DNA of 64,000 nucleotides from Streptomyces durocortorensis (GCF_031760065.1 NZ_CP134500.1:5084001-5148000), one strand, 5' to 3'; positions 16,406-25,002 are shown, counted from the first letter of the stretch. Notes: a model not told the origin generated them from the letters alone. A program made the numbers and translations.

Positions 16406-16966
16406 TCAGCGGTCGCCTTCGTCACTCTCGGCCGGGATCAGCATCTGCCGGTCCTCCATGTCCTTCACCATGTCCTGGAGCTCCGAGCGGATCCAGTCCC
16501 GGGTGGCGACCTCGCCGAGGCCCATCCGCAGCGCCGCGATCTCCCGTGTCAGGTACTCCGTGTCCGCGATGGAGCGCTCGTTCTGCTTGCGGTCCTGCTC
16601 GTGCGTGACCCGGTCGCGGTCGTCCTGCCGGTTCTGCGCGAGGAGGATCAGCGGCGCTGCGTAGGAGGCCTGGAGGGACAGGGCCAGGGTCAGGAAGATG
16701 AACGGGTACTCGTCGAAGCGCAGGTTCTCCGGCGCGAAGATGTTCCACACCACCCAGACGATGATGGTGAGCGTCATCCAGACGATGAACCGCCCCGTCC
16801 CCAGGAAGCGGGCGATCCGCTCCGAGAACCGGCCGAACGCCTCCGGGTCGTACTCCGGCAGCAGCCGCCGCCGGGGGGCCCTCGGCTGGTCGATCCGGGC
16901 CCGCGGGGGCCGCACCAGGCCCGAGGCGCCGGTCGACGCCGCCTTCGCCCGCTCATCGCCCGCCAT
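16406..16966 (-). CDS. DUF1003 membrane protein
   Basis: 186 residues with two adjacent membrane helices: FIVWMTLTIIVWVVWNIF and YPFIFLTLALSLQASYAAPLILL. The flanks are a basic N-terminus and a charged C-terminal coiled-coil-like segment (RQDDRDRVTHEQDRKQNERS). This is the DUF1003 pattern (Rv1231c-like region in mycobacteria, from memory). Function unknown. Its start overlaps the 3' end of the MgtE/CBS gene by 14 bp, so the two form an operon and a shared role at the membrane is plausible. Confidence 0.85.
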   Translation of the reverse strand: MAGDERAKAASTGASGLVRPPRARIDQPRAPRRRLLPEYDPEAFGRFSERIARFLGTGRFIVWMTLTIIVWVVWNIFAPENLRFDEYPFIFLTLALSLQASYAAPLILLAQNRQDDRDRVTHEQDRKQNERSIADTEYLTREIAALRMGLGEVATRDWIRSELQDMVKDMEDRQMLIPAESDEGDR

Positions 16967-18230
16967 GACCGATCCCCTCCTCCCCGTGCAGATCCGTCTC
17001 GCGCCAGTCGTCGGGGAGCAGGTGGTCCAGGACGTCGTCCACGGTCACCGCGCCCAGCAGGGAACCGCTCTCGTCCACGACGGGCGCCGAGACCATGTTG
17101 TAGGCGGCCAGATAGGCGGTCACCGTCGGCAGCGGGGTGTCCGGCGACAGCGGCACCAGATCGCTGTCCACCAGCGAGCTGACCAGGGTGAACGGCGGGT
17201 CGCGCAGCAGCCGCTGGAAGTGCACCGTGCCCAGGTACTTCCCGGTCGGCGTCTCGTCGGGCGAGCGGCACACGTAGACCTGCGCGGCCAGCGCCGGCGA
17301 CAGGTCCGCCTGCCGGACCCGGGCGAGCGCGTCGGCCACCGTCGCGTCCGGCCGCAGCACGATCGGCTCGGTCGTCATCAGACCGCCCGCCGTCCGCTCC
17401 TCGTACGACAGCAGACGGCGCACGTCGGCCGCGTCGTCCGGCCGCATCAGCGTCAGCAGCCGTTCCTTGTCCTCCTCGGGCAGCTCGGAGAGCAGGTCGG
17501 CAGCGTCGTCCGGGTCCATCGCCTCCAGGACGTCGGCGGCCCGCTCCTCGGCGAGCTTGCCGATGATCTCCACCTGGTCGTCCTCGGGCAGCTCCTCCAG
17601 GACGTCGGCGAGCCGGTCGTCGTCCAGGGCGGCGGCGACCTCCACCCGGCGCTTGGGCGAGAGGTGGTGCAGGGCGTTGGCGACATCGGTGGGCCGCAGC
17701 CGTTCGAATGTGGCGACCAGGCTCTCCGCGCCCTGGCCGTGCTCCTCCAGCGAGAAACCGCTGACCGCCGACCACTCCACCGTCAACGTCTCGCCCTTGC
17801 GGCGCAGCGCCCCGCCGCGCCCCTTGCGGACGAAGTACTTGTCGATCTCCCAGTCGCGGCGCGCGGGCAGCTGCTGGATGGCCACGTCCAGGACGGTGAC
17901 CTCCTCGTCGCTCTCCACCAGCCGCACCCGCCGGTCCAGGAACTCGCCGAGGACGAGGCGCTCGGTGGGCCGCTGCTCGAAGCGCCGCATGTTGACCACA
18001 CCGGGGGTGATGACCTGGCCCGACTCGATCCCGGTCACCCGGGTCATCGGCAGGAAGATCCGCCGGCGGCTGATCACCTCGACCACCAGGCCCAGGATGC
18101 GTGGCGGCCGTCCGCCGACCCGCAGCATCGCCACCAGATCACGGACCCGGCCGACCTGGTCCCCGTTGGGGTCGAACACCGGCACCCCGGACAGATGCGA
18201 GACGAAGACCCGGGGGGCGCCTGCCGCCAT
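16953..18230 (-). CDS. MgtE N-terminal and CBS domain protein with PRC-barrel-like start (no transporter domain)
   Basis: 425 residues. The N-terminal 110 residues (VSHLSGVPVFDPNGDQVGRVRDLV) look like a PRC-barrel/adapter region. Then come an MgtE N-domain superhelix with repeats RLADVLEELPEDD, ERAADVLEAMDPDD and DAADLLSELPEED, and two CBS domains (TEPIVLRPDATVADALARVR and VSSLVDSDLVPLSPDTPLPTV). The transmembrane magnesium channel of true MgtE is absent, so this is a soluble sensor-like protein rather than a transporter. GGAAGGAGGCGGAGC precedes the ATG at 18230. It overlaps the downstream DUF1003 gene. CorA is encoded 1.6 kb away, so a link to magnesium homeostasis is plausible but unproven. 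Confidence 0.85.
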   Translation of the reverse strand: MAAGAPRVFVSHLSGVPVFDPNGDQVGRVRDLVAMLRVGGRPPRILGLVVEVISRRRIFLPMTRVTGIESGQVITPGVVNMRRFEQRPTERLVLGEFLDRRVRLVESDEEVTVLDVAIQQLPARRDWEIDKYFVRKGRGGALRRKGETLTVEWSAVSGFSLEEHGQGAESLVATFERLRPTDVANALHHLSPKRRVEVAAALDDDRLADVLEELPEDDQVEIIGKLAEERAADVLEAMDPDDAADLLSELPEEDKERLLTLMRPDDAADVRRLLSYEERTAGGLMTTEPIVLRPDATVADALARVRQADLSPALAAQVYVCRSPDETPTGKYLGTVHFQRLLRDPPFTLVSSLVDSDLVPLSPDTPLPTVTAYLAAYNMVSAPVVDESGSLLGAVTVDDVLDHLLPDDWRETDLHGEEGIGHGGR

Positions 18231-18486
18231 GCTCCGCCTCCTTCCGTGTCCGTGCCCGTCCGGACCGGTGTCCGCCACCGGTGGCCGTCGTGAACCGCCG
18301 TACGTCCGGTCTGCCGGCCCGGCCACGCCGACCAGCGGATTTCGGCGGTACGCGGGATCAGGCTAGCCCGTACCGCCGTGCCGTGCCCTGGCGGACCCGT
18401 CCGTACGGCTGGTCGGCCGGGGGCGCGTGACTCCCGGGTACGCTGCCGTCTGCCACCCCCGATCGCCGTTGAGAGGCAGTGCGCCC

Positions 18487-19254
18487 GTGACCTCTTTTGC
18501 CCCGGCCGTGCGGAACCATCGCCGGACCGCCCTAGCTCTGGTGCTGTGCGGGGGGCTCGCTGTGGCTCTCACCGCCTGCGGCACGGACGAGGACCCGGAC
18601 AAGGGGACCAACGGCATCGCGAAACTCACCGCGTCCGAGATCGACACGAAGGCCAGAGCGGCGGCCGACGCCGCGACCTCGGTACGCCTGTCGGGGACGC
18701 TCGTCAGCAAGGGCGGCACCTACCGGCTCGACATGAAGCTCAGCGCCAAGGGCGGCATGGGCTCGGTGAGCTCGAAGAAGCAGAGCTTCGCCCTGCTGCG
18801 GATCGAGGACGAGCTGTTCCTCAAGGCGCCGGCCGCGTTCTGGACCCACGAGGACGGCAAGGGCGAGAGCGGGGCCGCCGACGCGGCGGCCGCCGACAAG
18901 CTGGGCGGCAAGTACGTGAAGGTCCCCGAGGGCGACCCCAGCTACGGGCAGCTGCGCGGCTTCACCGACAAGAAGGTCCTGCTCGACGGGCTGCTCGCGC
19001 TGCACGGAGAGCTCAACAAGGGCGGCCGCGACACGGTCGCCGGGCACCGCACCGTCCAGATCCTGGGCGGCAAGGGCGAGGGCGGGGCGTTCGACGTCTC
19101 GCTGGAGGACAAGCCGTACCCGGTACGGGTGGCCCGGGGCGGTGGCGGGGGCACGGTCTCGCTGGCCGACTGGGGGCAGTCCTTCCCCCTGGAGGCGCCG
19201 GACGAGGACGACACCGTCGACTACGGCGGCCAGCTCCCCAAGTCCTCCGGCTGA
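18487..19254 (+). CDS. lipoprotein, LppX/LprG-like in outline
   Basis: 255 residues. A lipoprotein signal peptide ends in the lipobox LTAC (about residue 31), preceded by a hydrophobic core ALALVLCGGLAVA. The mature protein begins with acidic spacer residues and continues with repeated beta-strand patterns (VRLSGTLVSKGGTYRLDMKLSAKGGMGSV, DELFLKAPAAFW, KYVKVPEG), reminiscent of the LppX/LprAFG half-barrel fold that carries lipids in mycobacteria; that fold guess is moderate at best. The GTG at 18487 with GAGAGG upstream is preferred because an earlier GTG would place 20 extra residues before the signal peptide. Divergent from the MgtE/CBS gene. Confidence 0.75.
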   Translation: MTSFAPAVRNHRRTALALVLCGGLAVALTACGTDEDPDKGTNGIAKLTASEIDTKARAAADAATSVRLSGTLVSKGGTYRLDMKLSAKGGMGSVSSKKQSFALLRIEDELFLKAPAAFWTHEDGKGESGAADAAAADKLGGKYVKVPEGDPSYGQLRGFTDKKVLLDGLLALHGELNKGGRDTVAGHRTVQILGGKGEGGAFDVSLEDKPYPVRVARGGGGGTVSLADWGQSFPLEAPDEDDTVDYGGQLPKSSG

Positions 19255-19273
19255 GCCCTCCCCGAACTCCGCG

Positions 19274-19810
19274 TCAGCGCTTGCGGCGGCGCTTGAGCAG
19301 CAGCCGGGGGAGCGCCGCGGGGACCGGCTGCCGCGTGGTGGCGGAGGTCGGCAGCGGGGCGGCCGCCAGCGAGCCGTCCGGAAGCTCGGTGCCGACGGTG
19401 TCGGGCGTCAGCCGCACCACCGTGCACTCCTTCGCCCAGCGCTCCGTCATCACCTCGGCGTCCGGTGCGTTCAGCCGCTTGCCCTTCAGCTCGGCGACCA
19501 CCGCCTCCCACTCCTCGGAGCGCGGGGAGAGCACTCGTACGGTCGCGGTCCAGGCGACGATCCGGCCGCCCTTGTCCTTGCTGCGTACGGTCACCTCGGC
19601 GCGGCCGCCGTCGGCCAGGCCCTCGGGCAGCGGCTGCTCGCCGGGCCCGCCGCCGACCAGATGCGCCGCGCCCTCGTGCCAGACGTGCCAGACGGCCCGG
19701 GCCGGGCCGGTGCCCCGGACCCAGACGAGAGAGGACTTCTTCGTGGCCTCCTCGACGAGGGCCCTCTCCAGCAGGTCGGCGGCGGCATCGGGCGCGGCGG
19801 CGTCAGTCAT
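19274..19810 (-). CDS. conserved hypothetical cytoplasmic protein
   Basis: 178 residues without signal peptide or membrane helix and no domain I can name. The core contains SLVWVRGTGPARAVWHVWHEG, AEVTVRSKDKGGRIVAWTATV and EWEAVVAELKGKRLNAPD, suggesting a small beta-rich fold, and the C-terminus is strongly basic (LLLKRRRKR). It is convergent with the lipoprotein gene with only 19 bp between the stops and no hairpin there, so transcripts probably overlap. ATG start at 19810. It lies directly downstream of corA on the same strand (58 bp gap). Confidence 0.65.
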   Translation of the reverse strand: MTDAAAPDAAADLLERALVEEATKKSSLVWVRGTGPARAVWHVWHEGAAHLVGGGPGEQPLPEGLADGGRAEVTVRSKDKGGRIVAWTATVRVLSPRSEEWEAVVAELKGKRLNAPDAEVMTERWAKECTVVRLTPDTVGTELPDGSLAAAPLPTSATTRQPVPAALPRLLLKRRRKR

Positions 19811-19868
19811 GGGCGCGAGCTTAGACCCACCGGCAATCGGGGGCCCTGGAGACATCCACCGGCACGGC

Positions 19869-20996
19869 TCAGAGCCAGCCGTTGCGCTTGAGGATGCGGT
19901 GGATGGAGAAACACACCACCCCGATGACGCCCAGCACCATCGGATAGCCGTACTTCCACCCCACCTCGGGCATGTAGTCGAAGTTCATGCCGTAGACACC
20001 GCAGATCATCGTCGGCACGGCGATGATCGCCGCCCAGGACGTGATCTTGCGCATGTCCTCGTTCTGGGTGACGGTCGCCTGCGCCAGATTCGCCTGGAGG
20101 ATCGAGTTCAGCAGTTCGTCAAAGCCCAGGACCTCTTCCTGGACCCGGGCGAGGTGGTCGGCGACATCGCGGAAGTACTTCTGGATGTCGGGGTCGATCA
20201 GCCGCATCGGGCGCTCGCTCAGCAGCTGCATCGGGCGCAGCAGCGGGGACACGGCCCGCTTGAACTCCAGCACCTCGCGCTTGAGCTGGTAGATCCGGCC
20301 CGCGTCCGAACCGCGCGGGGAGCCCTTGGCCGGGGTGGAGAAGACATCGATCTCCACCTCGTCGATGTCGTCCTGCACCGCTTCGGCCACCGCGATGTAC
20401 CCGTCGACGACGTGGTCGGCGATGGCGTGCAGTACGGCGGACGGGCCCTTGGCCAGCAGCTCGGGGTCGTCCTGGAGCCGGTGGCGCAGGGCGCGCAGGG
20501 AGCCCTGGCCACCGTGCCGGACGGTGATGACGAAGTCCCGGCCGGTGAAGCACATCACCTCACCGGTCTCCACGACCTCGCTGGTCGCGGTCAGTTCGGC
20601 GTGCTCCACGTAATGGATGGTCTTGAAGACGGTGAACAGCGTGTCGTCGTACCGCTCCAGCTTGGGCCGCTGGTGGGCGTGGACGGCGTCTTCGACGGCC
20701 AGCGGGTGCAGGCCGAACTCCCGGGCGATGCCCGCGAATTCGGCCTCCGTCGGCTCGTGCAGGCCGATCCACGCGAAGCCGCCCTCCTCCCGCACCTGAA
20801 GCATCGCCTCGTGCGGGGTCGGGATCGCGGGCGTCTCCAGCCGGCGCCCGTCGCGGTAGACCGCGCAGTCGACGACGGCGCTGGAGGCGGACGGGTCGCG
20901 GGTGGTGTCGTACCCGCTGTAAGGGGCGCTGTTCTTACGGAGGGACGGGCGCAGGGACGGGCGCACGGCGGCGCGCAGGTCACGGATCATCGACAT
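19869..20996 (-). CDS. corA: CorA family magnesium/cobalt transporter
   Basis: 375 residues. A large cytoplasmic N-terminal domain (FAWIGLHEPTEAEFAGIAREFGLHPLAVEDAVHAHQRPKLE) and a long helix lead to two C-terminal membrane helices. The selectivity motif YGMNF lies at the end of the first, and the protein ends in the basic KRNGWL. Family length and motifs are complete. ATG 20996 has GAAGGAG six bases upstream, which decides the start over two nearby Met codons. The 486-bp region upstream holds hairpins and tandem repeats that could form a structured leader. A nearby MgtE-N/CBS protein suggests local interest in magnesium. Confidence 0.9.
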   Translation of the reverse strand: MSMIRDLRAAVRPSLRPSLRKNSAPYSGYDTTRDPSASSAVVDCAVYRDGRRLETPAIPTPHEAMLQVREEGGFAWIGLHEPTEAEFAGIAREFGLHPLAVEDAVHAHQRPKLERYDDTLFTVFKTIHYVEHAELTATSEVVETGEVMCFTGRDFVITVRHGGQGSLRALRHRLQDDPELLAKGPSAVLHAIADHVVDGYIAVAEAVQDDIDEVEIDVFSTPAKGSPRGSDAGRIYQLKREVLEFKRAVSPLLRPMQLLSERPMRLIDPDIQKYFRDVADHLARVQEEVLGFDELLNSILQANLAQATVTQNEDMRKITSWAAIIAVPTMICGVYGMNFDYMPEVGWKYGYPMVLGVIGVVCFSIHRILKRNGWL

Positions 20997-21482
20997 GGCT
21001 GGCTCCTTCACGGAGGGCCGTCGGCGAGGGCGTGGAACAGCCCGGAATGGGGACGTGGGCTCACGTCCGCAAAGCGGGCGGCACCGCGCGGGCGCGATGA
21101 CGGCGTTCGCTACAGACAGGCAAAAACGAAGGGCTCTTCCGTCACGCGAACCACTGGCGGGGTCGTGCGAACCGCTGACGGGGTCGTACGAACCACTGAC
21201 GGAGCGTCATCCGGGCGCGGCGGCGATGGCGGCCCGGACAGGCCGACGAGGTGTCGGATCAGCGGGAGAGGCGAGGCGCGGAAGAGCGGTTGGTACTGCA
21301 CGGTCGACTTGGATCCATGGCAGTCCCCACCTCCTCCGGCCGGTCCCCCGTGGGGGACGACGTGTCGTCGGGACAAAGAGAGCAACGCTTCTGCGTGCTG
21401 TCCCGACCGGCGCCCACGCTATCAGCCGTCCAAGGGCCAATCCCGTACTTTGCCCATTCCGTACGCGATCTATGCTCGCGGT
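20997..21482. other. long divergent intergenic region with hairpins and tandem repeats
   Basis: I see no convincing gene here. It holds a GGACGTG/CACGTCC hairpin (21051-21068), a 21-bp tandem repeat (21148-21210), a 16-bp perfect palindrome (21343-21358) and a 9-bp stem GTCGGGACA/TGTCCCGAC with an internally folded loop (21367-21407). The structures could belong to a long corA leader RNA on the minus strand. Confidence 0.5.
21148..21210. repeat. 21-bp imperfect tandem repeat, three copies
   Basis: Three head-to-tail units begin GAACC(A/G)CTG(A/G)CGG and mostly continue GGTCGT(G/A)C. The third diverges in its second half. On the minus strand this reads as a Val-Val-Arg-Thr-Thr-Pro type heptad, but no gene with a good start covers it. 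Confidence 0.75.
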
Positions 21483-22067
21483 ATGGCAGAAATTCTCGCT
21501 CTGGTCGAGGCCCGGCTCCGTTCCGTCCTCGGGGAACCGGACGCCCGTGCCGATGTGACGTTCCTCGGCACGGACCGCATCGAGGTGCTGCGCTTCCTCG
21601 ACGGCGATGTGGTGCGCTACGCGACGCTCGGCATGTCGGGGCAGCCGATGGCCGACCCCACCTCACCGCTCGCCGACCCGGTGAAGGGCCCCCGCGCCGA
21701 GCTGATCCTGTCGGTACGCGGCGGACTGGCCGACACCGACCAGGTGCTGCGCCCGCTCGCCGTACTGGCCGCCTCCCCGCAGGTCGAGGGGTTGGTCGTG
21801 GCCGCGGGCGCCTCGCTGGACCTGGGCGAGCCGCTGTGGCCCGGGGCGCCGTTCACCTCGGTGCTCGTGGCGGAGTCCGGCGGCCTGGTGGAGGACCTGG
21901 AGCTGGACGAGCCGATGGACCCGGTGCGCTTCCTGCCGCTGCTGCCGATGACGCACAACGAGGCCGCCTGGAAGCGGGTGCGCGGTGCGCAGGAGCTCCA
22001 GGAGCGGTGGCTCGCGCACGGGACGGACCTGCGGGACCCGCTGCGTACATCGGTGGCCTTGGACTGA
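21483..22067 (+). CDS. suppressor-of-fused (SUFU) domain-like protein
   Basis: 194 residues, no signal or membrane segment. The order of elements fits the bacterial SUFU-like family: a short N-terminal helix, then IEVLRFLDGDVVRYATLGMS, the AELILSVRG strand, and PFTSVLVAESGGLVEDLEL, followed by RFLPLLPMTHNEAAWKRVRGAQELQERW. In bacteria this domain often occurs in immunity or peptide-binding proteins, but no toxin gene is adjacent, so the role is unknown. ATG start at 21483 follows a GC-poor stretch. A perfect 16-bp hairpin overlaps its stop codon. Confidence 0.75.
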   Translation: MAEILALVEARLRSVLGEPDARADVTFLGTDRIEVLRFLDGDVVRYATLGMSGQPMADPTSPLADPVKGPRAELILSVRGGLADTDQVLRPLAVLAASPQVEGLVVAAGASLDLGEPLWPGAPFTSVLVAESGGLVEDLELDEPMDPVRFLPLLPMTHNEAAWKRVRGAQELQERWLAHGTDLRDPLRTSVALD

Positions 22068-22103
22068 GGGCTGTCCCGCCAGGGATCGCGGGACAGCCCT
22101 CAG
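22064..22103 (+). terminator. hairpin terminator overlapping the SUFU-like stop codon
   Basis: CTGAGGGCTGTCCCGC pairs perfectly (16 bp) with GCGGGACAGCCCTCAG around an eight-base loop. The TGA stop codon is in the left arm. Confidence 0.85.
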
Positions 22104-22210
22104 GGCCTGCCGTTCGCGTCCGGGGTGGGGATTGCGTGGTTCCCACTCCTCGCCTGCGATCGGGTGATCGTCCTTGACGCGAGGACCGGCGGAGAGGACC
22201 GTGGGTCCCT

Positions 22211-22885
22211 ATGAGGGGCGAACCCAGTTGCCCGAAGTGCGGTGGCCGGGTCAGGGCGCCCGGCCTCTTCGCCGACGCCTGGCAGTGCTCCGTGCACGGC
22301 CAGGTCCATCCGATGCAGCCGGTCATCCCGCCGAGCGTCGAGGCGCTCGGCGTCGTGGTGCACCGGGCGCAGGTCCCCGTCTGGATGCCCTGGCCGCTCC
22401 CCGTGGGCTGGCTCTTCACCGGTGTGGCCAGCGTGGGCGACGACCGCAGCGGCGGCCGCGCGAGCGCCGTGGCCTGCTCGGGGCCCGGACCGCTCGGCGG
22501 GATGGGTGAGCTGCTGCTCGTCGCCGAGGAGCTGGGCGTCGGACTCGGCGCGCGGTACGCGGGCATCGACGGACCGGACCCCGGCCCCCATCTGAACGTC
22601 GACTCCGCCCCCGACGCCAAGGTGCACGCCGCGGGCCGCCCCACCCCCCTCTGGCACGTCAGGAACGCCCCGGAGGACCGCGCCGTCTTCGCGGGCGAGG
22701 CGCGGGGGCTGTGGCTGTGGGCGATCCTGTGGCCCGAGCAGTCGGGGCTGCTCATGTACGACGAGCTGGTGCTGACCGATCTGCGGGACGCCGGGGGAGA
22801 GGTGGACCTCGTCCCGTGCGGAGCGCTCACCCCCCGACTGCTCAGCGCGCCCGAGACCCCGCCCCGGCAGACGGGCGAGCGGTAG
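22211..22885 (+). CDS. conserved actinobacterial protein with N-terminal zinc ribbon (DUF6758-like)
   Basis: 224 residues. The N-terminus GEPSCPKCGGRVRAPGLFADAWQCSVHG holds a CxxC plus Cys/His arrangement typical of a small zinc ribbon. The rest is globular, with VWMPWPLPVGWLFTGVASVGDDR, ACSGPGPLGGMGELLLVAEELGVGLGARYAG and HVRNAPEDRAVFAGEARGLWLWAILWPEQSG. I associate this layout with a conserved streptomycete family of unknown function. It lies 134 bp upstream of, and in the same direction as, a PHP-domain gene and may be co-expressed with it. Confidence 0.7.
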   Translation: MRGEPSCPKCGGRVRAPGLFADAWQCSVHGQVHPMQPVIPPSVEALGVVVHRAQVPVWMPWPLPVGWLFTGVASVGDDRSGGRASAVACSGPGPLGGMGELLLVAEELGVGLGARYAGIDGPDPGPHLNVDSAPDAKVHAAGRPTPLWHVRNAPEDRAVFAGEARGLWLWAILWPEQSGLLMYDELVLTDLRDAGGEVDLVPCGALTPRLLSAPETPPRQTGER

Positions 22886-23017
22886 GGGCGGGACCCGGCG
22901 CGGCGCTAAGGTGCCCCCTGCCCGGCCGAGGCGCGTTCCGCGCGGCCGGAGGGGAGGCGGGCGGCGGTTATCCTTGAGCGGTCCCCCGTCCGCCCACGAG
23001 CCCTGGAGCCAGCCGTC

Positions 23018-23884
23018 GTGCGTATCGACCTGCACACCCACTCCACCGCGTCGGACGGCACGGACACCCCCGCCGAGCTGGTCGCGAACGCGGCCGCCGC
23101 GGGCCTGGACGTCGTCGCGCTCACCGACCACGACACCGTCGGCGGCCACAAGCAGGCCATCGACGCGCTGCCCGAGGGCCTCACCCTCGTCACCGGCGCC
23201 GAGCTCTCCTGCCGCGTCGACGGCGTGGGCATGCACATGCTGGCGTACCTCTTCGACCCCGCCGAACCCGAGCTGGAGCGCGAGCGCGAGCTCGTCCGCG
23301 ACGACCGGGTGCCGCGCGCCCAGGAGATGGTCCGCAAGCTCCGCGCCCTCGACGTCCCGGTCACCTGGGAGCAGGTCGCCCGTATCGCCGGGGACGGCTC
23401 GGTCGGCCGCCCGCACGTCGCCGCGGCCCTCGTCGAACTGGGCGTCGTGGATACCGTCTCCGACGCCTTCACGCCCGACTGGCTGGGCAACGGCGGACGG
23501 GCCTACGCCGAGAAACACGAGCTCGACCCGTTCGAGGCCGTCCGTCTGGTGAAGGCGGCGGGCGGGGTCACCGTCTTCGCCCACCCGGCCGCCGTGAAAC
23601 GGGGCGAGGTGGTCCCCGAGACCACGATCGCCGCGCTCGCCGCCGCGGGCCTCGACGGCATAGAGGTCGACCACATGGACCACGACGAGCCCACCCGGGC
23701 CCGGCTGCGCGGCCTCGCCCGCGAGCTGGGGCTGCTGGCGACCGGCTCCAGCGACTACCACGGCAGCCGCAAGTCCGTACGGCTCGGCGAATACACCACC
23801 GACCCCGAGATCTACGGCGAGATCACCCGGCGCGCCACGGGAGCCTTCCCGGTGCCGGGCGCCGGCGGACCCGGCCGTATCTAG
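23018..23884 (+). CDS. PHP domain phosphoesterase (TrpH/RNase AM-like)
   Basis: 288 residues. The metal-binding PHP motifs are complete: RIDLHTHSTASDGTDTP at the very N-terminus, ALTDHDTVGG, then VFAHPAA in the middle, DGIEVDHMDHDEPTR, and GSSDYHGSRKSVRLGEY at the end. Related proteins hydrolyse 3',5'-nucleotide bisphosphates and trim RNA 5' ends, and that is the best guess here. The GTG start puts the first metal motif at residue 2, as usual. The TAG stop codon is part of a long perfect inverted repeat. Confidence 0.87.
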   Translation: MRIDLHTHSTASDGTDTPAELVANAAAAGLDVVALTDHDTVGGHKQAIDALPEGLTLVTGAELSCRVDGVGMHMLAYLFDPAEPELERERELVRDDRVPRAQEMVRKLRALDVPVTWEQVARIAGDGSVGRPHVAAALVELGVVDTVSDAFTPDWLGNGGRAYAEKHELDPFEAVRLVKAAGGVTVFAHPAAVKRGEVVPETTIAALAAAGLDGIEVDHMDHDEPTRARLRGLARELGLLATGSSDYHGSRKSVRLGEYTTDPEIYGEITRRATGAFPVPGAGGPGRI

Positions 23885-23955
23885 GGTCTGTCGTCAGACT
23901 GCCGCCTGCCGGGCGGCGCCCTTCGGGCAACGACGGCAGTCTGACGACAGACCCT
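23883..23955. repeat. 22-bp perfect inverted repeat with folded loop (terminator or REP/MITE-like element)
   Basis: AGGGTCTGTCGTCAGACTG-CCG (23883-23904) is exactly matched by its reverse complement at 23934-23955. The 29-base spacer contains its own GCCC-TTC-GGGC hairpin. The arm overlaps the PHP gene stop codon and is less GC-rich than the terminators of neighbouring genes. It can end transcription, but its length, AT content and boundary resemble a mobile palindromic element. Confidence 0.75.
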
Positions 23956-24086
23956 GGGACCCACCCTCTTCCACCGCACCACGTCCCACTCCTCGCGCGC
24001 CCTTTCCCCTGCCGTCGTACGCCGACGGCAGGCCGCCCGGGCCCGTGCCCCCCCGTAACGCCCGTTCATCTCTCGCAAGGCTCACT

Positions 24087-24692
24087 GTGTTCGACGTCGC
24101 TGTCTTCGGATCCCTTTTTCTCACCCTTTTTGTGATTATGGACCCACCCGGAATCACGCCGATCTTCCTCGCCCTCACCGCGGGCCGCCCCGCCAAGGTG
24201 CAGCGGAAGATGGCGCTCCAGGCGGTCACGGTCGCCTTCGGTGTGATCGCCGTCTTCGGTCTGCTCGGTCAGCAGATCCTCGACTATCTGCATGTCTCCG
24301 TGCCCGCCCTGATGATCGCGGGCGGTCTCCTGCTGCTGCTCATCGCACTCGACCTGCTCACCGGCAAGACGGACGAGCCGACGCAGACCAAGGACGTCAA
24401 CGTCGCCCTCGTACCGCTGGGCATGCCACTGCTGGCCGGCCCCGGCGCCATCGTCTCGGTCATCCTGGCGGTGCAGCACGCCGACGGTCTGGGCGGGCAG
24501 CTCTCGGTGTGGTCCGCGATCGTCGCCATGCACGTCGTGCTCTGGCTGACGATGCGCTACTCGCTGGTGATCATCCGCGTGATCAAGGACGGGGGCGTGG
24601 TGCTGGTGACCAGGCTCGCGGGCATGATGCTCTCCGCCATCGCGGTCCAGCAGATCATCAACGGCGTCACCCAGGTCATCCAGAACTCCTGA
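24087..24692 (+). CDS. MarC family integral membrane protein
   Basis: 201 residues and six predicted membrane helices. Family hallmarks are the N-terminal FGSLFLTLFVIMDPPGITPIFLALT, VPALMIAGGLLLLLIALDLL, and VALVPLGMPLLAGPGAIVSVI. E. coli MarC was once linked to drug resistance, but its function is unsettled. The GTG at 24087 begins directly at the first helix and has AAGG upstream. A terminator hairpin follows. Confidence 0.88.
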   Translation: MFDVAVFGSLFLTLFVIMDPPGITPIFLALTAGRPAKVQRKMALQAVTVAFGVIAVFGLLGQQILDYLHVSVPALMIAGGLLLLLIALDLLTGKTDEPTQTKDVNVALVPLGMPLLAGPGAIVSVILAVQHADGLGGQLSVWSAIVAMHVVLWLTMRYSLVIIRVIKDGGVVLVTRLAGMMLSAIAVQQIINGVTQVIQNS

Positions 24693-24711
24693 GGCCCGCC
24701 CGCACGTCACA

Positions 24712-24746
24712 GCGCCCCCGCACGGTCCTTCCGTGCGGGGGCGCTT
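24712..24746. terminator. hairpin terminator between MarC and the small convergent gene
   Basis: AGCGCCCCCGCACGG pairs with CCGTGCGGGGGCGCT (15 bp) around the loop TCCTT, followed by TTCGTCG. It can serve both convergent genes. Confidence 0.85.
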
Positions 24747-24762
24747 CGTCGTCGGCGAAGCG

Positions 24763-24915
24763 TTACGAAGCCGCGCCGTCGGCCGGCCGGATGTAGATGC
24801 GCCGGCCCACGGCTGCGGCCTGCTGCACGATCCGGTCGACGGAGGCGGCGTCCACGACGGTGCTGTCGACGGCGGTACCGTCGACGTCGTCGAGTCGCAT
24901 GATCTCGAAGCGCAC
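24763..24915 (-). CDS. 50-residue conserved small protein divergent from NYN nuclease
   Basis: A GTG-started ORF with GAAGGGAAG upstream, encoding 50 residues (VRFEIMRLDDVDGTAVDS to IYIRPADGAAS). The composition (acidic first half, VDRIVQQAAAVGRRIYIRP second half) and its very constant occurrence in Streptomyces, as I recall it, argue for a real gene. No function is known. Its start lies 87 bp from the start of the divergent NYN gene, so both share one regulatory region. The TAA stop is followed by a terminator hairpin. A partner or regulator of the NYN protein is an untested idea. Confidence 0.7.
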   Translation of the reverse strand: MRFEIMRLDDVDGTAVDSTVVDAASVDRIVQQAAAVGRRIYIRPADGAAS

Positions 24916-25002
24916 TGGGGCTTCCCTTCGTCTCGTCGGTTCCTTGCATGTGACAACGGCTTGCCTGGTACAAACATTCCCTACGCTAAGGAAATTTTTT
25001 GG

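Noticed and set aside
16363..16425. N-terminal extension of Mrp (TKATAEGLPARRVQRR)
   Set aside because: It overlaps the end of the DUF1003 gene and does not resemble the conserved Mrp start; ATG 16362 fits the family.
21148..21210. CRISPR-like array
   Set aside because: Three 21-bp units without unique spacers; a simple tandem repeat.
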